The translations under genes were made by a program, and so were the position numbers. From Lucifuga dentata (taxonomy: Eukaryota; Chordata; Actinopteri; Ophidiiformes; Bythitidae), in assembly GCA_014773175.1 (NCBI GenBank), contig VXCM01000938.1:46720-110719 (forward strand): 64,000 nt of DNA, read 5' to 3'. Numbering within the stretch: position 1 is the first letter of the stretch; every line of letters starts with the position of its first letter. Positions 42,424 through 48,690 of the stretch are shown piece after piece. The notes beneath the pieces are model-generated. The model did not search any database. It worked only from the letters and a program-made list of their open reading frames with translations, and had not been told where the DNA came from.

Positions 42424-45269
42424 CTCCCTCGCTCCCTCCAGAAAAATATAGAATATTCCTGCTCTGCCTGTTACCACGGCAACTTGTCTGTCCTGGATCC
42501 CCCAGAGTTCCGGTGAAGTCAGAGAGATGGATGAAGGAGGGAAAGCTGGGGGGGGCAGCTAGGCAGGGTGGCAACAAGAAGAATATGTAGATAGTCTGGA
42601 TGGAAGGTGGATGAAGATATTTGGAAGAAAGTAAGAAAGAGACATGGGTGAGAAGATGATGAAGAGTGAAGAAAATACAAAGAGGGAGAGGGAGAGGCAA
42701 GTCAAAAGCTACCTGTAGCCATCAGCGTCTGTCTGCAGATGTAAGATGTGAAGAGTTAGAGGGGCATCAGCACGGAACTCTGGCCTAGAAATGTACCTCT
42801 TAGTTCAGCTGCCTGTGGAAGATCTGACTGGTGTTCAGCCTCTTCTCTTTACGCCTCAATTTTGTGCCAAAGTTCTTCTCACCTGAAATCAGAACACGTT
42901 GAGGTACTTTCTAATGCAACGTAGTCTAATTGTCCTGCAATAAATCGTGCCTTTGTGAAGCTGATGTTGTGTCAGAGAGGTGTTGATTCAACTCTGTGGT
43001 CGTTTTTGAGGTTGTAGTAAGTACGGTTGCATGATATGACAGAAAATATCACAATAAACTCTCACATTTACCTCAACAAGGACTATAATGATGACCTTTT
43101 TTTTTTTAAATTCATTTGTTTATTTCCCTTTTCANACCTCAACAAGGACTATAATGATGACCTTTTTTTTTTTAAATTCATTTGTTTATTTCCCTTTTCA
43201 TATTGGGTTCTAAATATTTTTCTCCTTATTAGTCACAGTCTGACAAAGATTCTGGACTTCGGGTTGGACTGTGTGCTGATTGGTTGGTTAAACTTTGGAA
43301 TGGATTTCATTGGTTTTTAGTTTAATTTCATGGGATTCACACTATTTATTTAATGAACACACAACACATTTGAAACCTCTCTGAAAAGTGTAAGCAAAAC
43401 AGAACATGATCAATTAGTAATTATAGCATTTATTGCAGGGCGGATGTGTTAGATTGCATTAGATTGTGCAATTGTATCTAATAAACTGGTAATTGAAGTG
43501 CAGAAATTAAGTTTCATATCATATAGAGCAGTACTGTTACTGCTGTGTATGTAGTGTTGCACTTCTGCAGCTCTGCTCCTTCTGCAGTTACTGAAGCGTC
43601 TGCTGATTCTCTTTGTTCAGTTACACTTCTAGTCCAAGCTGTGAGGTGAGGGATTAGCAGAATGATTACAAAACTGGGTTTATTAGGGGATTTAAAACCA
43701 TTTCCGCATTAGCATCCTCAGACCTGCAGAGTTTCTAATAGATCAAAGCAAAGAAGCATGATGTAAATGAATGGTAAAGAGGAGGATTCTTGTCCGGAAT
43801 AAACAGGATGTTGCTGAACCCAAATCGTTGGCTTAGCACTGACTCATTATTAGATTGGTCACATGCAGATATAGTATGTTAACTCCAAAGCTGTTTTTTC
43901 TAATTATGTTTCTCTAATTCCTTTCCACTGGTTAAATTATTCTCCTTTATTTCTGGTTTGTCTTAACTCCACATTCTCTTTTCTTTCAGGTCCTCCACAG
44001 GAGCTGGCGTCCAGAAGTCAGGCTCTTCAGAACATTCGGGCTGCCCGCCTCCTTCAACAGCAGCAGCAGAACCAGCAGCAGATGGTCCAGATGGGTTCTG
44101 TTCAGAACCAGGCAGGCTCAGTGGGGCCTCAAACTGACATGGGCCTCCCCTATGGCAGCCAAGGATCCAACCAGGGTTCCCTGTATGGGCTCAACCCCTC
44201 TATGAGCCAAATGATCCACCAGCAGCAGCACCAGAGCCAAAGCGTCCAAGCCTCCATGGGTCTTCCACCACAGCACAACCCAGCCGGAGGGCCCCCCAGG
44301 CAGGCAGGAGCAGGTCCTGGGGTTGGAGGAATGCCTGGAGGACCAGGAGGTGGTGGAGCTGGGTACGGAGGACAGGGAATGTTAATGAACTCAATGGGCC
44401 AACAACCACTCAAAGGCCCACCCAATGCCAAAGCCCAGGCGCAGAGACTGCAGAGCATGCTGGGAGCAGGGGGAGGAGGTGGGGGGATGGCAGCAGGTGG
44501 CTGGCCACAGCAGCAAGGACAGAGTCTTCAGGCCATGGGGGGCACAGTAGGAAGGACTACAGGAGGAGGGGGNGCTCCGCCCAGGGCTACGGGATGCAGC
44601 CAGGTCAGCCCCCCCGCATGGCCAAACAACACTTTCAGGGCCCAGGACAGGGGATGAGCCAGGGGATGGACCCCAGGGTGGGAAACCCAGCAGCGGGTAT
44701 GGGTGGCCCGATGATGGGCCCTCACATGGGCGGTCAGCCCAGGGCCAATCAACCCAGGCCCATGGTAATGAACCAGGGGATGAACCAGGGAGTGATGGGA
44801 CAAGGGATGGCTGGGATGGGGGGTTTTGGCCCAGGGCCTGGTGGGCCAGGAATGGGGGCCAGCGGAGGAGCAGGAGGAGGAGGACCCTATGGACCAGGAG
44901 GGGTTGGGGTTGGAGGTCAGCCACAGAGCTATCAGAGGACAGGCAATCAAGACATGTCATCCTATGGATATGGGGGCGGGCCCTCAGGTGGAGGAGCCTT
45001 CGGTTTGGGCGATGGCTCAGGGGCGGAGCTGGACTCAAGCGATGGCTGGATGGAGGAGTTTTTCCCCAGCCAATAGCCAACAGGGAAACTGGAGATCAGT
45101 TTTTACTGGAGAGACAAAAAGCTGAGCGGGAGAAATATTAAAACCTGAGAAAAACAAAAAGGATGACATGACACAAACTGTGACCGGCATGTTTTTGTTT
45201 TGTAAAACATGAGCAAGGTTATGATAAATTAGTGTGTGTACATGTGTGTGTGTTTGTGTGCGTGAGAGA

Positions 45270-45316
<47 letters not shown>

Positions 45317-45997
45317 TCATGTGTCGTACATATTAATGAAAAACCCATATAGAGATTAAGAGGTGTGTTTTCATTAGTTTCCCTTTTTTTCCTCCATAAA
45401 ACGAAATGATAGAGTGACGGCGTTTGTTGTGTTCCGGTGTTTGACAGCGAGCTGTGAGCTGCAGCTTCAGCGGACGCTGATTGAACACACACACTGATGA
45501 AGGGAAGGAAAACAGCTTCTCAGCACAGCAATTTATTTGTGTTTGTGCCACCAGCTCAGTGCTTCAGATCTCACAACTATGTGAGGAGCTGATGGGAGTA
45601 GAAAGCACTCTCAATGCTCCCATTTCCTCTGTCAGACATGACCCCCCACCCCACACACACACACACACACACACATGAATTTGTCTCCCTCTACACTGTT
45701 TACTTGATCTCTCTCTNCTCCTCCTCCTCCTCCTCCTCCTCTGTCTCTCCGGAGACTCGTTCCTCACTCTCAACTCTTCTTTCTCTGTTTAAATTGTGAA
45801 CATCACAACAGAACAAATGATGTTCCCGTGTTGTGTGCGCACTCTGCCCTCTAGTGTTTCTGCTCAGCAACAAACACGGCGTTCATTTGCGGCGTTTAAT
45901 TTCCTGCACATGGCTATGAGTGTAGAGAAAGGCAAAGAGAGTGAGAGGCATAGAGAGAGAGAACAGGGAGATAAAGCAAGCATTGGACTCACGACCT

Positions 45998-46050
<53 letters not shown>

Positions 46051-48690
46051 ACAAGTAGGCATAAACCTGAGAGGATGAGCAGAATTCTGACAGGCAGCTA
46101 ACAGCGGGAATATTACTAGGGCTGCAATTAATGATTATTGTCTTTATTGATCACCCTATTGAATATTTCTTCCATTAATTAATACAACTATTAAATGTTT
46201 AAAAATTCAATAGTTATATCTTAAAACAGCTTATTTTGTTATATCAAACAAAAAAAAAACAGAAGCAGCAAATGTTCGATATTATTTGAATAATAAAATT
46301 GCAATTAAAATTTCTGTTGAATTGACTAATCACTTACTAATCATTTTAGCAATATTTGAAATCTTCCTGTCATCAGCCTATGTGACACAAACCACATCAC
46401 ACACATTAGATTAGGTCGAAGCAAAAGACGAGCTGGACACTGAATGTATCCAAGCACCACAAGTGACTTCCTCTCAACGAAAATATAAAATCAAATGATC
46501 ACATGACAGAAAACCCACACACACTCTTTTGTTCATGTTGGATTTTATCACCAACAATGATGCTGGCTGAATCTTTGTCAAACGAAAAACTTTAACTTTG
46601 CCTTTTTATTTTTTTTTTGGTGTTATCTTTGTATTGTCCATTGCAACTTAGCCTTCCCTTCCACTGTGATAAAGTTGGTTGTCTGTCACCGTTTCCCTGC
46701 TTTACAGTGTCGCTTTTATTGTGCTATGGCTCTGACTGCCCTCTCTCTCCAAACTGCACAGAACTGTCACTATGTCTACACACACTTTAAACTCTGATTC
46801 TTGTCTGGTTAAGACAATAAATCCTTTTTTTTTTTTCTTTTTTTTTTTCCAAATATCATATACACACCATTATTAGGTAGAAACTTGTATAAATCAGGTT
46901 TGGTGCACCTTGAATAATAGACCTATTGTAAATTGATTTACACATAAACGCCTCATTGTCTTATCATTGGAGTAATTAAACATTCTCTGCATTTATTTCC
47001 TCAACTGGTGTACCTCCCCTCATGTGCCGTTTGTAAGCAATGAGTCATGAAAATTTCTCAAACTTAATTCCATCCATGTTTACGGCTTATTCTGGGTTTT
47101 TGCCTTTATTACAGTACAGACAAAAATCAGAGCATAGCGTGCATGTAAACATACTGTGTGTGATATTAAAATGCTGATGTGAAGAAATGGAAGTTTCTCC
47201 AAGCAAACGAACCATTTTTGAAGTGAGCAGTAAGGAAAATTTAGCATCAGTTAGCATGCTAACAGTCAGTGCTTTCTCTGAGGTCTGTGTAGGAAGAAAG
47301 CAAACCATCAGCTTTAATTCTCATCAATAGTTTCACCCTGTAACCACTGTCAACATGGCTGCGTCATAAATGCATAAAAAAAAAAAAGTTTAAATNGTTT
47401 CACCCTGTAACCACTGTCAACATGGCTGCGTCATAAATGCATAAAAAAAAAAAAGTTTAAATACAGTAGCTGTTGGTAAAATAACACCTCACTTCTCTAC
47501 CTGTTTGTCATCTTGGTTAAAAGATTGAATGAAAGTGTGACTGAGAAGCGATGTGTCTCTACGTACTGTATTTAGCTCATCAGAATGAACGTTTGAGAAT
47601 GATGCTGTAATCAACAAACCAAAAAAGCCTTCTTCTCTGTAAATTCCTTGCCATCAACATGTTTGTTCTTATGGTTGTTGGTATCGTATAATCAGACCCT
47701 TTAAACTTTAACCTTTGTCCTGTAAGCGTTGCCGCGTTTGGTAGCACCCACGAATGAAGTTCTGTTCTTTACTTTGTCATGTTTGGGGAAAAAGAAGTCC
47801 TCCATCTCTGTGGTGTTTAAAGGCAGAGGGTTTGGTTCACATCAGCGTCTGAAGCTCAGCTGGATGAACAGGAACTCTTGCATCGATTGAGGCTGCTTTG
47901 CGGAGCACTCGCCGCTTCAGTTGCTTCCAGAACTTTGATAGTAATGCAGCACTCAAAGCAGGTTCAAATAAATATCCAGAGGAAAACATCTGAGTTTTGC
48001 TGTTCCAAACTCAGAGCATGGAAGGGAGAAACACTTCCTTGTCAGTGTTAGGGTCACAGAAAGGTCATGACCTTTGTGACTTGTTTTGTCTTCTTGAGGG
48101 TTCATAATATATTTGATTTCCCTTCAGCAAGAGAAATGAAGCTTCCTCCAAATATCATTAACGTACCGGGACCAAGTCAAATGTAGACGACATTTTAACA
48201 AAATCGTTGTTGTTGATGTTCTTTGTTTTTTCTTTGTTTTGTTTTGTTTTGTTTGTTTTTTTTACTGGTGCTGACATATATGTGATTATGAGAAAACGTA
48301 TATAAAAGATATTGGCTATTTGTAAATATGTTTTTACAGGTTTAAATACATCAGATAATACAGTCTCTACTCTGTAAAGAATTTACTGTTTGTTGGAAAA
48401 TAGAGAAGTATTTTTATTTCACGTTTTTTGGTTTCACTTTTAACCCATCTGAGCTATGCCATTGCACTTCAGACAATGTCTTACTACTAATTTGTATTGT
48501 AAACCTTTTTTTTTTTTTTTTGAAATTTTTTTCATTTGTTTTTCTAGGTTGAGATTCGACTCTGTTCCTAAGCAGTGCTTATTTCTTTTTATCCTGTACA
48601 GAATCTGAAATGTTAACAAAAGAGAATTACAAAAATGGTTTTTTGTTTTTCAAAAAGATACAATAAAGAGAGAATGTTCTTGCTGATCAT
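1..48690 (+). CDS. maml3: maml3, Mastermind-like Notch coactivator (3' part of gene)
   Basis: Three spliced exons at 39942-40211, 41738-41816 and 43990-45076 encode roughly the last 478 residues of a Mastermind-like protein; the 5' exons lie outside the window. MAML proteins are nuclear coactivators that bind the Notch intracellular domain with CSL and recruit p300/CBP. The N-terminal basic helix that makes this contact is not in view. What is visible is the Gln/Met/Gly/Pro-rich C-terminal half. Landmarks shared with vertebrate MAML3 are MKQMMAMEQ, QQKQQLLREQRQQQ, LPRQ...QRNPYP.QVNQYQG, RSQALQ, AKQHF and the acidic end DGWMEEFF. Intron phases are consistent (0, then 1). Assignment to MAML3 rather than MAML1 or MAML2 rests on remembered vertebrate sequence. 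The frame is broken at 44573 by an assembly gap, not by a demonstrable mutation. Confidence 0.85.
2326..2365. repeat. (CTTGT)8 pentanucleotide microsatellite
   Basis: Eight uninterrupted CTTGT units. It is one of few non-dinucleotide arrays in the first 10 kb. Confidence 0.95.
2366..5280. other. maml3 intron segment, mostly unique
   Basis: An A-rich tract with a gap N (2842-2888, N at 2859) is followed by four tandem copies of a 7-mer, TATACTG, at 2941-2971. A pyrimidine-rich stretch lies at about 4330-4545. I see no exon or RNA gene in the rest. Confidence 0.55.
5292..5479. repeat. Paired (GA)n and (CA)n microsatellites
   Basis: (GA)n occupies 5292-5344 with few interruptions and (CA)n occupies 5424-5479. 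They are separated by about 80 bp of unique sequence. Both produce long spurious open frames. Confidence 0.9.
5480..8432. other. maml3 intron segment, unique AT-rich DNA
   Basis: Largely single-copy AT-rich sequence with a short (TGAA)n at about 6341-6360 and small TG runs near 5898 and 7681. I see no coding exon, RNA gene or mobile element that I recognise. Confidence 0.5.
8433..8481. repeat. (CA)n microsatellite
   Basis: A near-perfect dinucleotide array of 49 bp. Further CA arrays lie at about 8629-8645 and 8755-8779. Confidence 0.95.
8880..9260. other. Intronic block, candidate conserved non-coding element
   Basis: This block is compositionally balanced and free of simple repeats, between microsatellite-rich flanks. 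It contains the homeobox-like core CCATTAATCA near 8960. No reading frame is supported. Regulatory function is only a guess from composition. Confidence 0.2.
9747..9966. repeat. Duplicated allelic segment around gap N at 9857
   Basis: About 90 bp ending in CGACACTTATT occurs on both sides of the N. The copies differ by one base (CATTCAAG versus CATTTAAG) and by TG-array length. The 20 bp before the shared part (9747-9766) are the reverse complement of 9858-9877. The most likely explanation is two haplotypes or contig ends placed side by side. Confidence 0.75.
10068..10111. repeat. (TG)n microsatellite
   Basis: A perfect TG array. A second TG array lies at about 10217-10241 and a (CT)n at about 10500-10531. 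Confidence 0.95.
10532..11756. other. maml3 intron segment, unique
   Basis: Apart from T-rich runs near 10950, this is non-repetitive sequence with no supported exon. The 11040-11330 part has balanced composition and could be conserved, but I see no specific motif. Confidence 0.4.
11757..12124 (+). mobile_element. TTAA-flanked MITE (family A), copy 1, internally deleted
   Basis: The element starts TTAA-AGGACCATACC and ends GTATGGTCCC-TTAA, so it has terminal inverted repeats next to a TTAA at each end. TTAA targets are typical of piggyBac-like elements. Compared with copy 4 (58799), about 200 bp after the left TIR are missing. The internal landmarks GCGCAATAAAAAG and CTTCATAAGGCTGC are present. 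It carries no coding capacity. Confidence 0.8.
12125..15240. other. maml3 intron segment, TG and pyrimidine-rich arrays
   Basis: The segment contains (TG)n at 12861-12910, (TTTC)n at about 13124-13156 and a pyrimidine-rich tract at about 13300-13610 with (CT)n at 13352-13379. It also has a gap N at 13627, (TTTC)n at 13998-14056 and (CT)n at about 14530-14559. Long open frames at 13187-13914 are Ser/Leu translations of CT repeats and are not genes. Confidence 0.7.
15241..15532 (+). mobile_element. MITE family A, copy 2, 3'-truncated
   Basis: It begins TTAA-AAGACCATA and follows copy 4 through CATACTACTGGAA, GATAATCCATCATC and the landmark AATAAAAAGCG. It stops where a separate inverted-repeat element begins. 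The right TIR is absent. Confidence 0.75.
15531..15609. mobile_element. Short inverted-repeat element of 79 bp
   Basis: The left end AGTGATCTGAAATTCTTCCT is matched by AGGAAGCATTTTCAGATCACT at the right end, giving about 20 bp imperfect inverted termini. It interrupts MITE A copy 2. The second partial copy at 15611-15675 is the gap duplication around N 15610, not a real repeat. Confidence 0.55.
15676..18062. other. maml3 intron segment
   Basis: It holds small TG arrays (about 15751-15770 and 16134-16160), a pyrimidine-rich stretch at 16220-16380, and a poly-T tract with a gap N at 17218. I see no exon or RNA gene. Confidence 0.5.
18063..19360 (-). mobile_element. MITE family A, copy 3, complete but interrupted
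   Basis: Both ends are present: TTAA-AGGACCATACC at the left and GGTATGGTCC-TTTAA at the right. It is in the opposite orientation to copy 4. The termini share an inverted repeat of about 85 bp up to GATTTCCCAAA. It is interrupted by a second MITE (18351-18946). It also contains two gap duplications (N at 18127 and 19027), so the real element is about 125 bp shorter than drawn. Confidence 0.8.
18351..18946. mobile_element. MITE family B, nested in family A copy 3
   Basis: The ends are GGCCCCAGATTCATAAA and TTCATGAATCTGGGCC, a clear terminal inverted repeat. The host sequence on either side (GAAATCAC / ACAGTC) rejoins to match copy 4 of family A, apart from a 2-3 bp AC or CAC duplication. A poly-G tract with a gap N lies at 18487. 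There is no coding capacity. Confidence 0.75.
19361..21646. other. maml3 intron segment with candidate conserved block
   Basis: The 19540-19935 part is repeat-poor and balanced in composition, with TAATCAATC and CACCTGCAGGTG cores; it could be a conserved non-coding element, unproven. Microsatellites follow: (CA)n at about 20065-20090, (GA)n at about 20223-20246, (TTCC)n at about 20376-20403 and (CT)n at about 20641-20670. Confidence 0.4.
20831..20861. other. Perfect 12-bp inverted repeat (hairpin)
   Basis: GGAGTGCCACGT and ACGTGGCACTCC are separated by 7 nt. Pairing does not extend far beyond the arms, so the stem is short for a microRNA precursor. Confidence 0.8.
21647..22690. mobile_element. 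hAT-like AT-rich non-autonomous element (composite)
   Basis: The left edge GGGCTGAGAAAATTAC with TTAACGC-type sequence, and the right edge GATTAATCGC...GATTCACAGCC, match the common vertebrate repeat whose consensus begins GGGCTGTGAATCGATTAA. A retroelement-like tail (GAGACCAATAAAGTTGAC) lies inside at about 22348-22385, so the interval may be composite. No transposase is encoded. Confidence 0.45.
22834..23318. repeat. 26-bp direct repeat bracketing AT-rich DNA and a hAT-like end
   Basis: A 26-bp sequence starting AACCTGTTTTCCAGCTGC occurs at 22834-22859 and at 23293-23318. Between them lie AT-rich sequence and an element end starting AGGGCTGTGAATCGATTA at 23209-23285. That end is an inverted copy of 22617-22690. 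Confidence 0.7.
23319..28028. other. maml3 intron segment, CT-microsatellite-rich
   Basis: (TC)n arrays lie at about 24142-24170, 24202-24228 (a gap-duplicated pair around N 24177), 24870-24933, 25121-25163, 26553-26605 and 27497-27546. Single Ns fall at 24419, 24569, 25314 and 27547. The 24490-24560 stretch carries two TAATTAG homeobox-like cores. No exon is recognised. Confidence 0.55.
28029..28130 (+). repeat. tRNA-derived SINE head with A and B boxes
   Basis: The A box-like TGGCTATTGAT near 28034 and B box GGTTCAAATCC at 28077-28087 are about 40 nt apart, as expected for a pol III internal promoter. The surrounding GGTCACTGGTTCAAATCC matches common teleost tRNA-derived SINEs. It does not fold as an intact tRNA gene in any obvious way. 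Confidence 0.5.
28320..29370. repeat. 1-kb polypurine tract (+ strand A/G)
   Basis: The + strand is strongly A/G-biased over about 1 kb, with a GA array near 28556-28586. This creates a spurious 281-residue Ser/Leu/Pro-rich open frame on the minus strand (28080-28925). Confidence 0.8.
29371..30375. other. maml3 intron segment, candidate conserved block
   Basis: The 29390-29520 part is repeat-poor (TGAATAATTCAGACACC, TGGGAATTCTTGG) and looks like conserved non-coding DNA, though only by composition. I recognise nothing in the rest. Confidence 0.25.
30376..30915 (-). mobile_element. Non-LTR retrotransposon (LINE) 3' fragment(s)
   Basis: Reading the minus strand at about 30500-30650 gives APRLWNYLPQHIHQ...SISTFKSHIKTYLF, the typical C-terminal end of an L2/CR1-type reverse transcriptase ORF. 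Minus-strand 30766-30900 gives a second, more decayed LWNSLPS match. The segment ends at an (ATT)n tail (30376-30397), as in L2-clade elements. Stops and frameshifts make it a fossil. Confidence 0.65.
30883..31005. repeat. 61-bp palindromic unit, present twice around N 30944
   Basis: Each unit contains 26-bp inverted arms (from CTGCCTCCCCATG to CATGGGGAGGCAG) around a 3-nt TAG. The second unit is an exact copy across the single N and is probably an unmerged contig overlap. One real palindrome is expected. Confidence 0.8.
31006..31639. other. maml3 intron segment
   Basis: A short (CAG)n at about 31171-31181 is followed by A-rich DNA. I see nothing else. Confidence 0.4.
31640..32145. mobile_element. 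MITE family B, diverged second copy
   Basis: It follows the 18351-18946 element through ATTCATAAA, ATAATCAGCACA / TTAATCAGCACA, ATGTTAATGAGCTGC, AAATAAGGAAATAT and TTTATGAATGAG in the same order and spacing. The terminal GGCCCAGATTCAT motifs are degraded, so the edges are approximate. Confidence 0.65.
32146..33878. other. maml3 intron segment, candidate conserved block and TG arrays
   Basis: The 32160-32400 part is repeat-poor with TTAATCAAAATAATG and CCATTAGGG cores and may be a conserved element, unproven. (TG)n lies at about 33037-33072, with mixed TG/CATG repeats at 33370-33430. No exon is recognised. Confidence 0.35.
33879..34442. mobile_element. DNA transposon-like element with CAGTCC termini
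   Basis: The left end CAGTCCGCAGGTTACCAACG and the right end, read in reverse, CAGTCCTCAATTTACGAACG form imperfect terminal inverted repeats. Internal CGTAAGT repeats occur near both ends. A 64-bp gap duplication surrounds N 34028. A (TAA)n array lies at about 34135-34160. There is no coding capacity. Confidence 0.6.
34443..36166. other. maml3 intron segment
   Basis: Unique-looking DNA with several GGAACT/AGTTCC-type words at 34560-34960 that may be an old element I cannot name. Then come (CT)n at 35758-35788, (TG)n at 35949-35999 and (GA)n at 35999-36022. Confidence 0.45.
36167..36520 (-). pseudogene. Decayed mariner transposase C-terminus with terminal repeats
   Basis: On the minus strand, 36296-36334 reads SDDDFMVAVEDFL and 36225-36250 reads LK*DYVEK*. 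These match the mariner-type C-terminal pattern (SDDE..AAV..FL, then GDYVEK stop). The + strand edges GATTGATAAGTTCTGAGCC and GCTTCTGGAACTTATAAG are imperfect inverted termini. In-frame stops and deletions show it is dead, and most of the transposase is gone. Confidence 0.6.
36521..39941. other. maml3 intron segment before the first visible exon
   Basis: The segment contains (CA)n at 36931-36967 and 37045-37089, (GA)n at 38290-38340 and (CA)n at about 38480-38515. The 39110-39320 stretch is repeat-poor and carries an octamer-like ATGCTAAT at 39218-39225; it is a weak candidate for a conserved enhancer. No exon is seen. Confidence 0.4.
39942..40211 (+). CDS. maml3: maml3 coding exon (90 codons, phase 0-0)
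   Basis: The exon follows the acceptor TCTACACAG and ends at GAACAG|GTGAGG. It encodes EQGVVGMSRPPG, then NQQQAAMMKQMMAMEQEKR, MMEQQKQQLLREQRQQ and a short Gln run ending LLAEQ. This matches the MAML3 segment with the conserved K-Q-rich helix. The open frame continuing to 40283 is intron read-through. Confidence 0.9.
41062..41205 (+). mobile_element. hAT-like AT-rich MITE fragment (AGGGCTGCA end)
   Basis: The start AGGGCTGCAGTTAATTATT matches the common teleost repeat that begins GGGCTGCAACTAACGATTA. It runs into A/T-rich degenerate sequence. The right terminus is not clear. Confidence 0.5.
41274..41480 (+). repeat. V-SINE (tRNA-derived SINE), nearly full head and core
   Basis: The order is an A box-like TGGTGGATAGCAGAG, CACAGCAAGAAGGTC, a degenerate B box, then the V-SINE core words GGAGTTTGTATGTTCTC, GTGGGTTTCCTC and GGTTTCCTCCCACA. 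The end is GTGAATGTGAACATGAATG. These words match zebrafish DANA and related V-SINEs. Confidence 0.8.
41738..41816 (+). CDS. maml3: maml3 79-nt coding exon
   Basis: It encodes LQQQQHLPRQ...QRNPYPQVNQYQ and matches the MAML3 segment LPRQHLQPQRNPYP. It starts after TATATAG and ends CAAG|GTGAGA. Its 79-nt length shifts phase from 0 to 1, so skipping it would change the downstream frame. The usual polypyrimidine tract is replaced by a TG array (41703-41731). Confidence 0.9.
41817..43989. other. maml3 last intron
   Basis: The intron runs from GTGAGA to TTCTTTCAG. It contains CA arrays (41845-41864 and 42112-42140), (TC)n at 42378-42420, and a 65-bp gap duplication around N 43135 (43070-43134 and 43136-43200). 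No other gene is seen. Confidence 0.7.
43990..45076 (+). CDS. maml3: maml3 last coding exon, gapped at 44573
   Basis: It starts after TTCTTTCAG with GGPPQELASRSQALQ (phase 1, first codon split with the previous exon). It continues with Gln-rich LLQQQQQNQQQ and then Gly/Met/Pro-rich sequence. It ends ELDSSDGWMEEFFPSQ before TAG at 45074-45076. The upstream frame holds to GRTTGGG. After the N at 44573, the frame encoding MQPGQPPRMAKQHF is the true continuation, so the missing bases number 2 modulo 3. The right part is more Gly/Met-rich (MNQGMNQGVMGQGM) than the mammalian protein as I remember it. Confidence 0.9.
46118..46355 (+). mobile_element. hAT-like AT-rich MITE inside the maml3 3'UTR
   Basis: It begins AGGGCTGCAATTAATGATTA and ends in TAATCATTTTAGCAATATT-type sequence. 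This matches the ubiquitous GGGCTGCAACTAACGATTA family. The right terminus is degenerate. Confidence 0.55.
48662..48667 (+). promoter_or_regulatory. maml3: Poly(A) signal AATAAA, maml3
   Basis: A canonical hexamer in ACAATAAAGAG followed by a T/G-rich stretch (TTGTGGTTGTTCTTTGGG). It is the best candidate for the end of the maml3 mRNA. Confidence 0.6.

Larger units (their letters stand above)
45077..48690 (+). other. maml3: maml3 3'UTR (inferred, about 3.6 kb)
   Basis: No further exon follows the TAG, and a canonical AATAAA lies at 48662-48667. The interval contains (GA)n at 45266-45313, CA arrays (45652-45675 and 45998-46045), a TCC array with N at 45717, a hAT-like MITE (46118-46355) and a 66-bp gap duplication around N 47396. 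The final kilobase is AT-rich, with a Pumilio-type TGTAAATA at 48321-48328. An alternative AATAAA is at 46816-46821. Confidence 0.6.

Noticed and set aside
44391..45080. 229-residue open frame antisense to the last maml3 exon
   Set aside because: It is the GC-rich antisense shadow of coding sequence, crosses the gap N and shows no recognisable domain.
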